This document shows, in pieces, positions 1-8,580 of a stretch of 13,367 nucleotides of DNA. Source of the stretch: Pelagophyceae sp. CCMP2097. Lineage: Eukaryota > Sar > Pelagophyceae. How positions within the stretch are numbered: position 1 is the first letter of the stretch; every line of letters begins with the position of its first letter. The notes under the pieces were generated by a model that worked only from the letters and a program-made list of their open reading frames with translations, was not told the DNA's origin and made no database searches. The stretch lies in NCBI GenBank assembly GCA_026770575.1, contig MU657241.1:25577-38943 (forward strand), written 5' to 3'. Both the position numbers and the translations under genes were made by a program.

Positions 1-160
1 CAGCCGCTTTGGCAGGGCCCAGCCTAGCCCCAGACCTGCCCTGTAAGCCCCCAAACACGCTCGGAGGGGGGCCCAGTGGTGCGCAATGGCGAAAGGCCCT
101 GGAACGTTGCAACTGTCAACATTCTAAGAAAAACGCTCTCTTAAAAGTGATAAAATACAG
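1..160. other. Left edge, no gene recognised
   Basis: GC-rich for about 110 bases, then abruptly AT-rich up to the first inverted-repeat element. Short open frames exist, but none resembles a protein family and no convincing splice structure was found. It may be the end or UTR of a gene lying outside the window. Confidence 0.4.
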
Positions 161-183
161 TAGAGTAAAGGTCAATTTAAGAA
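161..183 (+). repeat. Left terminal inverted repeat of element 1
   Basis: This 23-base copy is the exact reverse complement of 544-566. It begins TAGAGTAAAGGTCAA and ends TTTAAGAA. Symmetry stops at the next outer base, so TA is the natural end. Confidence 0.75.
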
Positions 184-382
184 CCGGCTAAGCGAAAAAA
201 AAATCAGAGGCCCGGCGACGCCGTTGTTTGCGGTTTTGACGCTGCCAGAGGACGCGCCTGAGTCCCCTCCACCCACCCCTCTTGGATCAAGTGGTTATAT
301 CACCCCCAAATTATGGCGTCCGCGGAGGACCTCTGTGAGAAATTTAGCATACAACATTGTAGGCAGAGTCCGGACCGACCAT

Positions 383-418
383 CGGTTCTTAAAAAGCACT
401 TGGTCAGATTAAGAACCG
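383..418. repeat. Inverted repeat inside element 1
   Basis: The arms CGGTTCTTAA (383-392) and TTAAGAACCG (409-418) can form a 10-bp stem with a 16-base loop. The same decamer lies at the inner edge of the left terminal repeat, so this is an internal copy of the element's subterminal sequence. Confidence 0.55.
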
Positions 419-543
419 GGCCCCAGGAGCCGGATAATATTCCAATAAGGGATTTAATGGATTTTGATTGGGTCTTATAAATGCCTTATTGAGATATTGA
501 ACGTCGTTTGTCGTTTTTTTCTTCGTTTCTTAAATTGTGCAGA

Positions 544-566
544 TTCTTAAATTGACCTTTACTCTA
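544..566 (-). repeat. Right terminal inverted repeat of element 1
   Basis: Exact reverse complement of 161-183, ending ACTCTA. The following bases (AGTTTCG) do not match the left flank. Confidence 0.75.
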
Positions 567-726
567 AGTTTCGTACAATTGTAGTATAATATTCTTTGCT
601 GAGAATATTATCATAATAATCCTTCCATACCAGGGACGAGAACGATGGTTTTGATTCAGAGAGATAGATTCCAAAGTTTGAAATTTGTATGCGTGGCGAA
701 GAGGCTGAAAACCTGAATCCGCTGAA
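567..726. other. AT-rich spacer between the two elements, with a hairpin
   Basis: No gene is visible. It holds a 10-bp inverted repeat, ATAATATTCT (586-595) and AGAATATTAT (602-611), with a 6-base loop, and a short palindrome TACAATTGTA (574-583). Their role is unknown. Confidence 0.4.
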
Positions 727-749
727 TACAAGGGGAGGTCAACATGAAA
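727..749 (+). repeat. Left terminal inverted repeat of element 2
   Basis: This 23-base copy is the exact reverse complement of 1291-1313. It begins TACAAGGGGAGGTCAAC and ends ATGAAA. Confidence 0.75.
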
Positions 750-1290
750 ATGCCGCGAATTTCCGAACCTCCACAGCACGTTTGAGAAGACTTTGAGTAG
801 CTAGACATGTCCGGCCCGACCCCAGGTGTCGGGCTGGAGGCGGATCCCTCCCGTTTTTCGCGTATTCCGCGCGCAATCTCGATTATAGCGTCGCCAAAAG
901 CTGGTTTGAGGTGGTTCTCCATTGTTATCGTCTGGGATCAACCTCCCTGCCGCTTCATTGGGGCCGGCTGTAGGCCTTGGCATCGCCAGAGTCCGGCCTA
1001 GTGGCCCATGGAGGTGCCGGATTTGGCCCAAAACTTAGGCTATGGGCTCCATTTTGTAAGTTATGGGCCCCAGTTCACTTAAAACGCCCATGAAAATCCG
1101 CAATTACGCGGAAATGGTGTCAAGTTTTACACCGTTTTATTCTTGAAAGCGGCTTCACGGTCGGCGGATCGAGCCCGTAAACAAACTTCCTTCGTCGGGG
1201 ACCGCGCCGCCACCAGCCCGCGACGCAGCGACCATAAGTGGCCCCATACCTCGTTTGTAGCCCGAGAAATTTGTATCTGAGTGGAATCCG

Positions 1291-1313
1291 TTTCATGTTG
1301 ACCTCCCCTTGTA
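1291..1313 (-). repeat. Right terminal inverted repeat of element 2
   Basis: Exact reverse complement of 727-749, ending CCCCTTGTA. Symmetry breaks on both sides of the 23 bp. Confidence 0.75.
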
Positions 1314-1427
1314 CAATAATTGTAAGCTCAGAGTTCGACGAAGAAGGGACCTCGTGTGTCGGACACAAGGTTCAAGTGTGTGTTGGACCTCAGGCTTCCG
1401 GACTCTCACAGAGACTTTCGGACCGCC

Positions 1428-2424
1428 ATGAGTGCGCTCGAGGACGCGCTCGCCGACGTGTCGGTCGGCCAGGAAGAGGTGCTGCGGCTGTTGGAGCAGC
1501 TCCGAGAACCGTCGAAGTATCTGGTCATGGGGCTCGTGTGCGCCGACGCTCGGCCGCTCGAGGCCGCGTTCCCGCGCTTCACCTTCGAGGAGCGCGGCAG
1601 CCTCTCGTCGCCGTACCTCGATCACATCTCCGGCGCCGACTTGCAGCTTTTTGGGTCGACGAAGCAAGGTGCGCGTCAACAGTGACGTTCCAAAGTCCGG
1701 ACGAAGGCTGTCGAGAGCGCCTTTGCCAGGCGTGACGCGCGCCGAGGCGCTCGAGCTATTGCGCGTGTGCCGGGGCCTCTTCCTAACCTTCCAAGGCGTG
1801 CAGCTGCGCGGCCTCGTCGCCGCCGACGGCGACGCGCAGCCCAAGCTGTCCAGGCTCTTGCCTGAGGCGTTCGAGGCGGCGCTGGCCCTACCAGGCGCGA
1901 ACGACGGCGCCGTCGTCTGCATGGGCGTGCGGCGCCTCGACGGCGCGGGCGGCTTCATGCTTCCGTTATACGTCTCCCTGGCCGATGAGGAGGGCGGCGA
2001 GACGCGCGAGCCGCCGGAAGAGCGCATGACCAAGATCTGCCAGAAGCTGGCCGCGGGCGACTACGCAAAGGTGCTGCAGAAGGTCCGGCCGCTGCTCTGG
2101 GGCCGCGGCAGGCCCGTGAAGAAGTACCTCGCCGCCCTCGTCAACAGGCGCGTCGGCAAGGTCCGCTTCCTGGCAACGCAGCTTCACATGCTCGTCGGCC
2201 TCCAGGGCGTCGACAAGGTGGCGTACTTGCGCGACGTCTTATGCCTCGACGACGTGCCTGCCGACGATGAATCCCTCGCCGCCCTCGCCGCCGCCGCAGA
2301 AAGGGAGATGCAGCTGCAGGCCCGCCGCATCATCGTCACCTTGAGACACCAAATCGCAAAAATCCTTGACGCCGACCTCGCCCAGCGCTTCCTCGCCGCC
2401 ACGGCGGCCCTCTACAAGTTGTAG
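1428..2424 (+). CDS. Two-exon gene, protein of unknown function (311 aa)
   Basis: Exons are 1428-1668 and 1730-2424. The start ATG sits in GACCGCCATGA, a good eukaryotic context. The first frame stops at 1684, while a protein-like sequence resumes in another frame near 1730. Removing a 61-nt intron, GTGCGC...TTGCCAG, joins the two in phase 1 (G|GC, Gly) and gives 936 coding bases including the TAG stop. The product is soluble and largely helical, with an N-terminal Leu/Glu-rich segment (DALADVSVGQEEVLRLLEQL) and a charged C-terminal helix ending in ALYKL. No signal peptide, membrane segment or known motif is visible, and I do not recognise the family. Its 3' end converges on the next gene, 178 bp away. 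The exon structure is well supported; the function is not. Confidence 0.75.
1669..1729 (+). other. Spliceosomal intron (61 nt)
   Basis: It has a GTGCGC donor and a TTGCCAG acceptor. Phase 1 on both sides restores the frame. The donor matches the GTGCG start used by most other introns in the window. Confidence 0.72.
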
Positions 2425-2602
2425 GCAAAACGGTCCACGCGGAACGCAAACTCGACGACGCACGGATCACGACCCCCGCGAGGCTTCCCTAAGCTTCCGT
2501 CCCAAAGCAGTCGACTCTCCCCGTGGGACACGTGGGCTTCTGGCGGCGCAAGGGTGTCGTTTACGTCGCATCCATCAAATGGGCGTCACATGGTCTTCGC
2601 GG
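2425..2602. other. Convergent intergenic region, 3' UTRs
   Basis: This 178-bp gap lies between the stop codons of two converging genes and must hold both 3' ends. No AATAAA-type signal stands out. Confidence 0.45.
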
Positions 2603-5600
2603 TCACCGCGGCTTGTTTGCCTTTGGCGTGGCCCTGGGCGTGGTTTTCCGCAGCGGCTGCTGGGCGCGCGGCGCAGGCGACGGCGGCACGCGCCGAGGGG
2701 AGGCGCCGGCGACGTGGGCCTTTTTTGCGTCGTCAACGAGCTTATCGATGCGGAACTTCATTTCCTTCAAAACGCTGTCGTGCTGCGACAGCATCTTCGC
2801 CTCGTCCAAATCATCCGAAGAAGAGTCCCCGTCCGAAGAAGACCCGCCGTCGTCGTACGCCGCCGCGAGGCGCGCCACCTTTGGCGCCAGGATGGGCTGA
2901 GCCGGTAAAACGCCCAGCGACGACGCGGAAGCGCTGCGCGGGACGTAGAGCGACGAAGCCGACGCGTTGCGCGAGACGCACAGCGACGAAGCAGACGCGT
3001 TGCGCGACGGTGCTGCGAGCGACGATGCCGACGCGCTGCGCGACGGCGCTGCGCCGTCTTCGATGACCAACGGCGCGGGCCGCGGCCGGTTGCGCCTCTG
3101 GGCGGGGGCGCGGTCGACGAGTGGTAACTGCACGCCCGCCGGGAGCTCGAGAGGTTCCAAGTCGGGCATGGGCACGTCCAGGAGCGCCCTGGGCGGCCGG
3201 CGCGTGTGCGGCGACCGCGCGCCGTTTGCCGGCGACAGCAGCGGCGACGTCAGGCCCGCGCTGCCCTCGAGCGGGAAGGAGCTTTCGACGGACGTAATGA
3301 TGTCGTCCCACGCAATAGCCGCAGACTGCAGTTCCAGCGACGTGGCCGAGGGCAAAGCGCGCCGCGTCGCCGGCGCCGGCGGTGGGAAGCTGCGGCCTGC
3401 GCCGCCTCCCGTGCGCGGCGAAAACGCGCCCTGCGGAGGCCTCCGCACGGGCGACCCGGGCCACGCGTCCTCCGCCGCCGACGCCTGGTTGTAGTAGTAC
3501 GCCCCCAGTCTAGGGTCCGGCGACTTGGACCGCTCGGCCAGCGCGTCGGTCAAGGCTTCGCACGCGGGCATGTAGAGTGGGGCCATTGGCTGGACGTCGT
3601 GCACTGACCTCTTCGAGTCAGCCACGCTCATCTTCCGCTGTGACTGCAGCGACGCCCCGCGCGAGGCGCGCTGCGGCCGCTCGTCGGCAGTAGCGGCTCT
3701 CTCGTGCCGCGCTCTTGCCGCGTACGTCGCCGCAGAAAAGCCTTCGAGGCACGGCGCCACGAGTTCGTCTTCAACCAGCCGCCTTCTCTTCGAAGCCGCG
3801 CGCCGAGCCTCGCGCACCGAATCGTCGGCCGGCTCGGCCTTGGCCTCGTTGCCGTTGGCCGGCTCGGCGTCTTCGTCGTCCGAGGGGAGGTAGTCCTCCG
3901 GCTTCAACTCGTCTGACAGCGCGGGCACTGCCGAGTGCACGATCGAGGCAATGGCCTCGACGAGCGATGGCGGCGCCTCGCTGAGGGATAAAGTATGGCC
4001 TTCGCAGTGGGCGTTTGCGAATTTCGTCCGTCGAATTTGGTGGTAGTGCATCGCCGGTGGCGCCGGCGCGGGGCGCTTGCGCGGCCGGCCGCGCGCCGCC
4101 GCCAGCGCGGCCGCGCCACGGTCGCCGCGGCCGCCGCGCTGCGCGGCCGCCGGGCGACGAGCCGCCTCGACGGCGATGCCGTGCCGCGCGCATAAAGCCT
4201 TGAGAGCGTCGCGCTCTCGTTGGAGCGCCGCATCCAGCGCGGCCTGCGCCGCCGACACGCCCGCCAAAGCCGCCGGCGCGCCGCTTAGAGACGCCACGCG
4301 CGCCTCGTCGACGGCCACGCGCGCGCTCGGCGCCCCGCGCCGCGCAAACGCGCCGTCGGGCCGCGGCGGCGCCGGCGAAGCGCGGTCCTCGTCGTCGTCG
4401 TCCGCGTCGTCTTCGTCGTCGTCGTCGTCTTCGTCGCCGTCGTCGCCTTCGAAAAAACGCCGTCGTCGCCTTTTACGGTGGTCTGGCGCCGCCGCGTCGC
4501 GCGCCGGCCGCGCAGACTCTGTTGCCGCGAGTTCCGCGTCGCGCGCAGACAGCTCGCTAAACCATTGCTCCACCGTCGCGGCGTGGAGCGCGGCGGGCGT
4601 GCGCGCCGCGGCGCGCCGGAGGCCGAGCCAGGCCTCGCGGTCAAATGCGTTCAAGCGCTTGGCCGCCGCCGCCGACCGCTCGGTGGGGTCTTCGTCGTCG
4701 TCCGAAGACTCCGAATCCACCGCCAGCGCGTCGTCATCGTCGTCGCCGGGCGGCCGGCTACGCGCCGCCGCCGCGCCCGCGGCCGCGGCCGATTTCGGCG
4801 CCGCGCCGAGGGCCTCTTGCGCCACTGCGCACACGCCCCTCGAGACCAGCCCTCGGCTCTCGCGCAGCGCCGCGCGCGTCGTCTCCGGGTGCAGCTGGGC
4901 CAGGGCGTGCGCGATCGTGCGGAGCTGTCGCGCGTCGAGGTCGGCCGCGCGCGCGCGCCGTAGAGCGTCCCACTCGGTGGATTTCTGCCAGCACCAACTT
5001 AAAAGCGTCTCGAACACCGCATCACCCGAATGTTCGATTTCGCCGAAGCGGCCCTCCTTTGCGAGCTCGAAGACGCGGTCCGTGAAAGGTAGAGTCTGGG
5101 AGACGTTCCACAACCACGTTTGCGCGGCTCGAGCCGTCGGAGCGCCCCACCGACGAGTGATCTCCTCAAACTCGCACTTCTCCGCCAGAGCCTGCGCCTC
5201 CAAGGGCACCGCGCCCGCCAGCGCCGCGCACGCCGCGCCGGCCGGCCGCGCGTCGATGGGCGCCGCCACGGCGCGCGCGTTGTCCGCCGGCGCCACCGTC
5301 GGCGCCGCGATCAGGACCTTGTCCGCGGCCGACGGGGCCCTGTCCCTCGCGACGTCGACGCGAGGGGCGTCGACGCGCGGCTCGGCGCGGGCGGCCGCCT
5401 CGAGTGGCTCCGCGCGCGGGCTCGACAAAACCTTGGCCTGCGGAGATGACAGCGCCTTGGCCTGCGCCGCCTTGGCGGCGAGCTTGGCCTCCTTGTGGCC
5501 CGGCGACGACGCCGACGCCGCGACCTTTGCCTCTGCGACGATTGGGGCGAGGCGGTCCGCGTGGTCGGCCAGGCGGCCAACGTCGGCGGCGCGCCACGCA

Positions 5601-6079
5601 GCCGCGTGCGCGTCGGCGGCGGGCTCAGGCAGCACGCGCAGCACGCCGAGCGCGCGCATGACGCCGAGGACGGCGGAAACGTCCTTCCACTGTAAAGCAT
5701 CACACCTTAAGCCGCCCGGCGCGCCGCCGCCCTGCTCGCGCAGCTCTCGCGCAAGAGGTCCATCGTCACACAACTGAAGCACGCGCGCCTCGACGTCAGC
5801 CTCGCGCAGCGACCCGCCGTCGCCCGCGCCTACACCGCGACGTCTAGCGCCGGCCGCGCGATGACGGGCGGCCCGTTCGAAACTGCGCCCCTCTCCGAGA
5901 GCCGCGCAATACCAAAGCCTTGGGGATCCTTTGGGTTGAAGGCGACGCCGGGCCTTGCGCACGGTGTCGAGGACGGCGTGCCAGAGGAAGCGGACCGCTG
6001 GCGAAGACTGATCGACGACGACGAGGGCCTGCGCCTCGGCCCCCGCGCCGCCGGCGGGCCCGCCGCCCGGCGACGCCAT
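2603..6079 (-). CDS. Large disordered, probably nuclear protein (1158 aa)
   Basis: One uninterrupted frame of 3477 bases. The start ATGGCG has G at +4; the stop is TGA. It is a mosaic of folded-looking islands in low-complexity sequence. An N-terminal region (about 30-165) includes QWKDVSAVLGVMRALGVLRV, a helical pattern vaguely like a winged helix. A Trp-rich helical block follows at about 300-430, with TWLWNVSQTLPFTDRVFELA. A basic nuclear-localisation-like cluster (HRKRRRRR, about 535) runs into a Glu/Asp tract (545-565). A conserved-looking patch starts at MHYHQIRRTKF. The C-terminal third is Ser/Pro-rich with four R[SN]ASASSL repeats (about 1010-1055) and ends in a basic tail. The NLS and acidic tract suggest chromatin or transcription work, but I recognise no family. 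The antisense strand is also open over long stretches because of GC bias. Confidence 0.7.
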   Translation of the reverse strand: MASPGGGPAGGAGAEAQALVVVDQSSPAVRFLWHAVLDTVRKARRRLQPKGSPRLWYCAALGEGRSFERAARHRAAGARRRGVGAGDGGSLREADVEARVLQLCDDGPLARELREQGGGAPGGLRCDALQWKDVSAVLGVMRALGVLRVLPEPAADAHAAAWRAADVGRLADHADRLAPIVAEAKVAASASSPGHKEAKLAAKAAQAKALSSPQAKVLSSPRAEPLEAAARAEPRVDAPRVDVARDRAPSAADKVLIAAPTVAPADNARAVAAPIDARPAGAACAALAGAVPLEAQALAEKCEFEEITRRWGAPTARAAQTWLWNVSQTLPFTDRVFELAKEGRFGEIEHSGDAVFETLLSWCWQKSTEWDALRRARAADLDARQLRTIAHALAQLHPETTRAALRESRGLVSRGVCAVAQEALGAAPKSAAAAGAAAARSRPPGDDDDDALAVDSESSDDDEDPTERSAAAAKRLNAFDREAWLGLRRAAARTPAALHAATVEQWFSELSARDAELAATESARPARDAAAPDHRKRRRRRFFEGDDGDEDDDDDEDDADDDDEDRASPAPPRPDGAFARRGAPSARVAVDEARVASLSGAPAALAGVSAAQAALDAALQRERDALKALCARHGIAVEAARRPAAAQRGGRGDRGAAALAAARGRPRKRPAPAPPAMHYHQIRRTKFANAHCEGHTLSLSEAPPSLVEAIASIVHSAVPALSDELKPEDYLPSDDEDAEPANGNEAKAEPADDSVREARRAASKRRRLVEDELVAPCLEGFSAATYAARARHERAATADERPQRASRGASLQSQRKMSVADSKRSVHDVQPMAPLYMPACEALTDALAERSKSPDPRLGAYYYNQASAAEDAWPGSPVRRPPQGAFSPRTGGGAGRSFPPPAPATRRALPSATSLELQSAAIAWDDIITSVESSFPLEGSAGLTSPLLSPANGARSPHTRRPPRALLDVPMPDLEPLELPAGVQLPLVDRAPAQRRNRPRPAPLVIEDGAAPSRSASASSLAAPSRNASASSLCVSRNASASSLYVPRSASASSLGVLPAQPILAPKVARLAAAYDDGGSSSDGDSSSDDLDEAKMLSQHDSVLKEMKFRIDKLVDDAKKAHVAGASPRRVPPSPAPRAQQPLRKTTPRATPKANKPR
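2916..3053 (-). repeat. Four tandem coding repeats of 33-36 bp
   Basis: Units lie at 2916-2948, 2949-2981, 2982-3017 and 3018-3053, each starting AGCGACGA on the plus strand. In the minus-strand protein each encodes R[SN]ASASSL followed by a short variable linker. Each unit places Ser or Asn after Arg and further Ser at +3 and +5/+6, which fits basophilic kinase sites (R-x-x-S); that use is inference. Confidence 0.7.
4386..4450 (-). repeat. Trinucleotide-rich tract encoding an acidic run
   Basis: Imperfect CGT/CTT/CGC triplets on the plus strand encode a nearly unbroken Asp/Glu run in the minus-strand protein, directly after its HRKRRRRR cluster. The triplet structure suggests slippage and length variation between strains. 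Confidence 0.65.
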
Positions 6080-6389
6080 GCGCTACGGCGCCTCTTGGGC
6101 CGAACGGCTAGCGCGGCGCACTCGGGGCCCCTCGCTGGCTCGCACGAAAAGTCCCACCCTCGCGCGAGCTCGTGACCCTTTTCGTTTTCTCTGGTTTTTA
6201 AACTGCGCGACGAGAGAGAGAGAAAGAGAGAGTCATGGCGCAGAAAAACGACAAAAGTCAAACGCCACGGACAAACGCGGGACGCGCAGCGACAGTTGAG
6301 ACACATGACCTGGACATCCCCCGGCGAGCGAGGTGCGGGAGTCTTCACATATAGCTTTTTACATTATGATTCCACCCGACTCGCGCGGC
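6080..6389. promoter_or_regulatory. Intergenic region: 3' UTR of the RRM-repeat gene and promoter of the large nuclear-protein gene
   Basis: Both flanking genes are on the minus strand. The half nearer 6080 must hold the promoter and 5' UTR of the large gene, the half nearer 6389 the 3' UTR of the RRM-repeat gene. A GA microsatellite (6212-6232; CT-rich on the transcribed strand) and an AT-rich patch TTTTTAAA (6196-6203) lie about 115-155 bp upstream of the ATG and could be promoter elements. No transcription start can be placed from sequence alone. Confidence 0.4.
6212..6232. repeat. GA/CT microsatellite
   Basis: An almost pure GA dinucleotide run with one AAA interruption, upstream of the minus-strand gene starting at 6079. 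Confidence 0.75.
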
Positions 6390-8580
6390 TCAGCTTTCGC
6401 CGTCGACGGCCTCGGATATCGCCGGCAGCGCGACGCCCGCTTTTAACAAGGCCCACTCGAGGTCCCGGAGCTCCTGTTTGCGGAACGTCGAGATTTGGGC
6501 GGCTGATTCTGCCGCGAGTGCTTCAAACAGCAATGGCGCCTCGACGCCAGCGGTCGCATAAGCCCACGCCGTGTTGGCGAGGTCCTGCGGCGTGAACGTT
6601 TCCATCTTCTCCGTGGCTTCCGCGGAAACGGCCTCGAAGAGCAATGGCGCTTCGAAACCCGCCTTTGAGAAAGCCCACGCCACGTTCGCCAGCTCGTGCG
6701 CGTCGAACGTCGCAATATTCACCACCGCCTCCGCGGCGGCCGCCTCGAACAAGAAAGGCGCCGAAACGCCCGCCGTCGAAAAAGCCCAGACGGTGTTTGC
6801 GAGTTCCTGCGCGTTGAACGTTTCAATCTTTTCGACTGATGCCGCCGCGACGACTTCGAAGAGCACCAAAGCGTCGACCCTCGCCGTCGAAAAGGCCCAA
6901 ACGATGCTGGCGAGGTTGGTCGAATTGCAATCCGCCATCTTGTTCAAAGCTTCCCCTGCGACTGCGTCGAAGAGCGGCGTGGCGGCGACGCCCCCGGAGG
7001 CGTAAGCCCAGACTATGTCGGCAAGCTCCTGTGCCGAAAAGTCCGCAATGTGCCGAAACGACTTCGCGGCGACGGCGTCGAAGAGCGCGGGGGCGAGGAT
7101 GCGCATGGTAGAAAAGGCCCAGGCTGTGTTGGCGAGGTCCTGCGGGCTAAACTTGTCGATATGTTTCGGCACTTGCAAAGCCACGGCTTCAAATAAAGTC
7201 GGCGAATCGGCGCCGGCCCGCGCAAACGCCCAGACGAGGCTCGCGAGGGCTTCCGGGTAGAAGAAGGCGAGCTTGCCCGGTGCCAAAGCTTCCTCGGCCA
7301 ACGCTGCAAAGAGACGGCTGTGCTTCTCCGCGCGGCCCTCCGTGGCAAAGGCCCAGGCGAGGCTCGCCATCTGCGACGCGTTGAAATGCGCCATCTTCTT
7401 CACCGACTCTGTTGAAACGGCGTCGAAGAGGGCCGGGGCCGCGACGTTTGCGGTGCTCAAAGCCCAGGCGAGGCTCGCCAAGTCGATGGATTGGAAATGG
7501 ACCATGTTGTTCTTCGCCTGGATCGCGATGATTCCAAACAGCTCCGGCGCGGAGAAGCGCGCCGTGGCGTAGGCCCAGGCTAAGTTGGCCAGGTTGGAGT
7601 GCGTGAACGTCCCAATCTTCTTCAAAACGTCGAGCTGGACCATTTCAAAAAGCTCCCACGATTCGTTGCCGCTCTTGGCAAAGGCCCATACCGTATTGGC
7701 CAAGTCGAACGAGTTCCACTTGGCGAGGCCTTTTAAAGCCTCTTTCGAGACGGCGTCAAAGAGCTCCGGCGCCGGGAAACCGAGCTTGGCCAAACCCCAG
7801 ACGGCGTGCGCCAGGTCGACCGCCGGCCAAGGTACGTCGCCGTCGGCGACGCTCGAGACGGCGTGCGCCACGAGGCGGCGCAGGATGGGCTTTTGCGAGA
7901 CTTCCAAGGTCCGCGAAAGGAAGCCGAGACGCTCCAAAGTTTTGGAAAGATGGACCCCGTCGTAGTCGCCGCCGTCGCGCACGAACATATCGAGGAGGGC
8001 CGTGGCGCTCTTTCGCGTTGCGATACGTTTCAAGAGCGCGGCAGACGCCGCCGCGTCCACGCCGTCGTCGCCCGCGGCGCCGTCGTAGCCATCTAATCTT
8101 GGAGAGTCCTTCCTCGCCTTTGGCACGGCGATGGCCACGGAGAGTTTGCAGCTCCCAAACATGAAGCCGTGCATCTTGTTCTTGACGGCCCTCGCCTCGG
8201 AGCCGTCCACCTACAAAGCGCGCGGGTGCGCCTCCTTCGTCGCAAGGCCGTGGCGGGAGCTTTCTGAAGAGCCTCCGCAAGCCTCCGCACGCGTGTCCGC
8301 GCTCGTCGCCAGGTCTTCCAGTGGTCTTTTGGACGCGGAAGCATGCGGTGAGGTACGCGCGCCCGCGCGTCTTCCCGGTCTTGCGGTCCAAGGGCACGCG
8401 GACGTCGCGCGCGGCGCAGACCGGGGCGAAGAGCTCGGCGACGTCGGCCTCGTTCATACCGTAAGGAAGTTGCTTGACGTAGAGGACGACGTCGCGTTCA
8501 CTCCCCTTGATATAGTACCAGCGTACCGGCCGCGCCGCGACCGCAGAGCGGATCGCAGAGCGGAGCCACGGCCGCAGCAT
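6390..8580 (-). CDS. RRM plus 37-aa helical repeat protein, probable organellar RNA-binding factor
   Basis: Exon 1 runs from ATG at 8580 to 8347 (or 8335); exon 2 is 8210-6390. The start MLRPWLRSAIRSAVAARPVR is Arg-rich, lacks acidic residues and looks like a mitochondrial presequence. An RRM follows: RNP2-like LYVKQLPYG (33-41), RNP1-like TRGRAYLT (71-78), and after the splice SEARAVKNKMHGFMFG and KLSVAIA as helix 2 and strand 4. Residues from about 205 to the end are 12 full repeats plus one partial of about 37 residues, pattern LANxxWAFxxAGxxAPxLFEAV. They match the alpha-helical RNA-binding repeats (OPR/heptatricopeptide type) of algal and apicomplexan organellar RNA factors. No RAP nuclease-like domain follows; the protein ends in the last repeat. 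Likely role: sequence-specific binding of mitochondrial or plastid RNA. The splice junction inside the RRM is uncertain; the two parts are clear. Confidence 0.78.
6393..7832 (-). repeat. Tandem 111-bp coding repeats (12 full plus 1 partial)
   Basis: DNA encoding the 37-residue helical repeats. Copies are diverged but keep the Leu-Ala-Asn/Ser-x-x-Trp-Ala core and the Leu-Phe-Glu/Asp-Ala-Val helix. Repeats 10-12 (about 6425-6760) are most alike, suggesting later duplication at the 3' end. Confidence 0.75.
8211..8346 (-). other. Intron inside the RRM, donor uncertain
   Basis: The acceptor CTTTGTAG|GTGGAC is clear: the downstream frame has a stop (TAG) exactly at the junction. A phase-0 donor is required. 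The candidates are ACC|GCATGC (GC-AG intron, 136 nt) and CGC|GTCCAA (GT-AG, 124 nt, starting at 8334). Neither resembles GTGCG. The only GTGCG in the interval, GTGCGG, is in phase 2 and would need a weaker acceptor further in. Confidence 0.55.

Larger units (their letters stand above)
161..566. mobile_element. MITE-like non-autonomous DNA transposon, element 1
   Basis: A 406-bp segment is bounded by perfect 23-bp inverted repeats at 161-183 and 544-566. Each outer end is TA, as expected if the TA is the target-site duplication of a Tc1/mariner-type (Stowaway-like) element. There is no transposase frame inside, so it would be moved in trans. The interior repeats the subterminal motif TTAAGAACCG in both orientations (383-392 and 409-418), which is typical of degenerate MITE ends. 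The repeats and TA ends are seen in the sequence; the superfamily is inference from the TA ends and lack of coding capacity. Confidence 0.6.
727..1313. mobile_element. MITE-like non-autonomous DNA transposon, element 2
   Basis: A 587-bp segment lies between perfect 23-bp inverted repeats at 727-749 and 1291-1313, again with TA at both outer ends. The interior is GC-richer than the flanks and contains no frame resembling a transposase. The terminal sequence differs from element 1 but carries AGGTCAA at nearly the same distance from the end, so the two may depend on related transposases. It ends 114 bp before the start codon of the next gene, so it lies within or next to that gene's promoter. 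Confidence 0.58.

Noticed and set aside
4077..5777. 566-codon open frame on the plus strand
   Set aside because: It lies antisense to the 1158-codon minus frame and consists of Arg/Ala/Ser runs that mirror that gene's codons. GC-rich coding DNA keeps the opposite strand open.
6150..6163. 14-mer AGTCCCACCCTCGC, found inverted at 10179-10192
   Set aside because: It could be a shared promoter element, but one matching 14-mer pair in 13 kb of GC-rich DNA is not far from chance and the second copy is not at a clear promoter.
6390..6500. C-terminal RAP domain in the repeat protein
   Set aside because: The protein ends within the thirteenth repeat, with no room for a RAP domain, and no further exon was found downstream.
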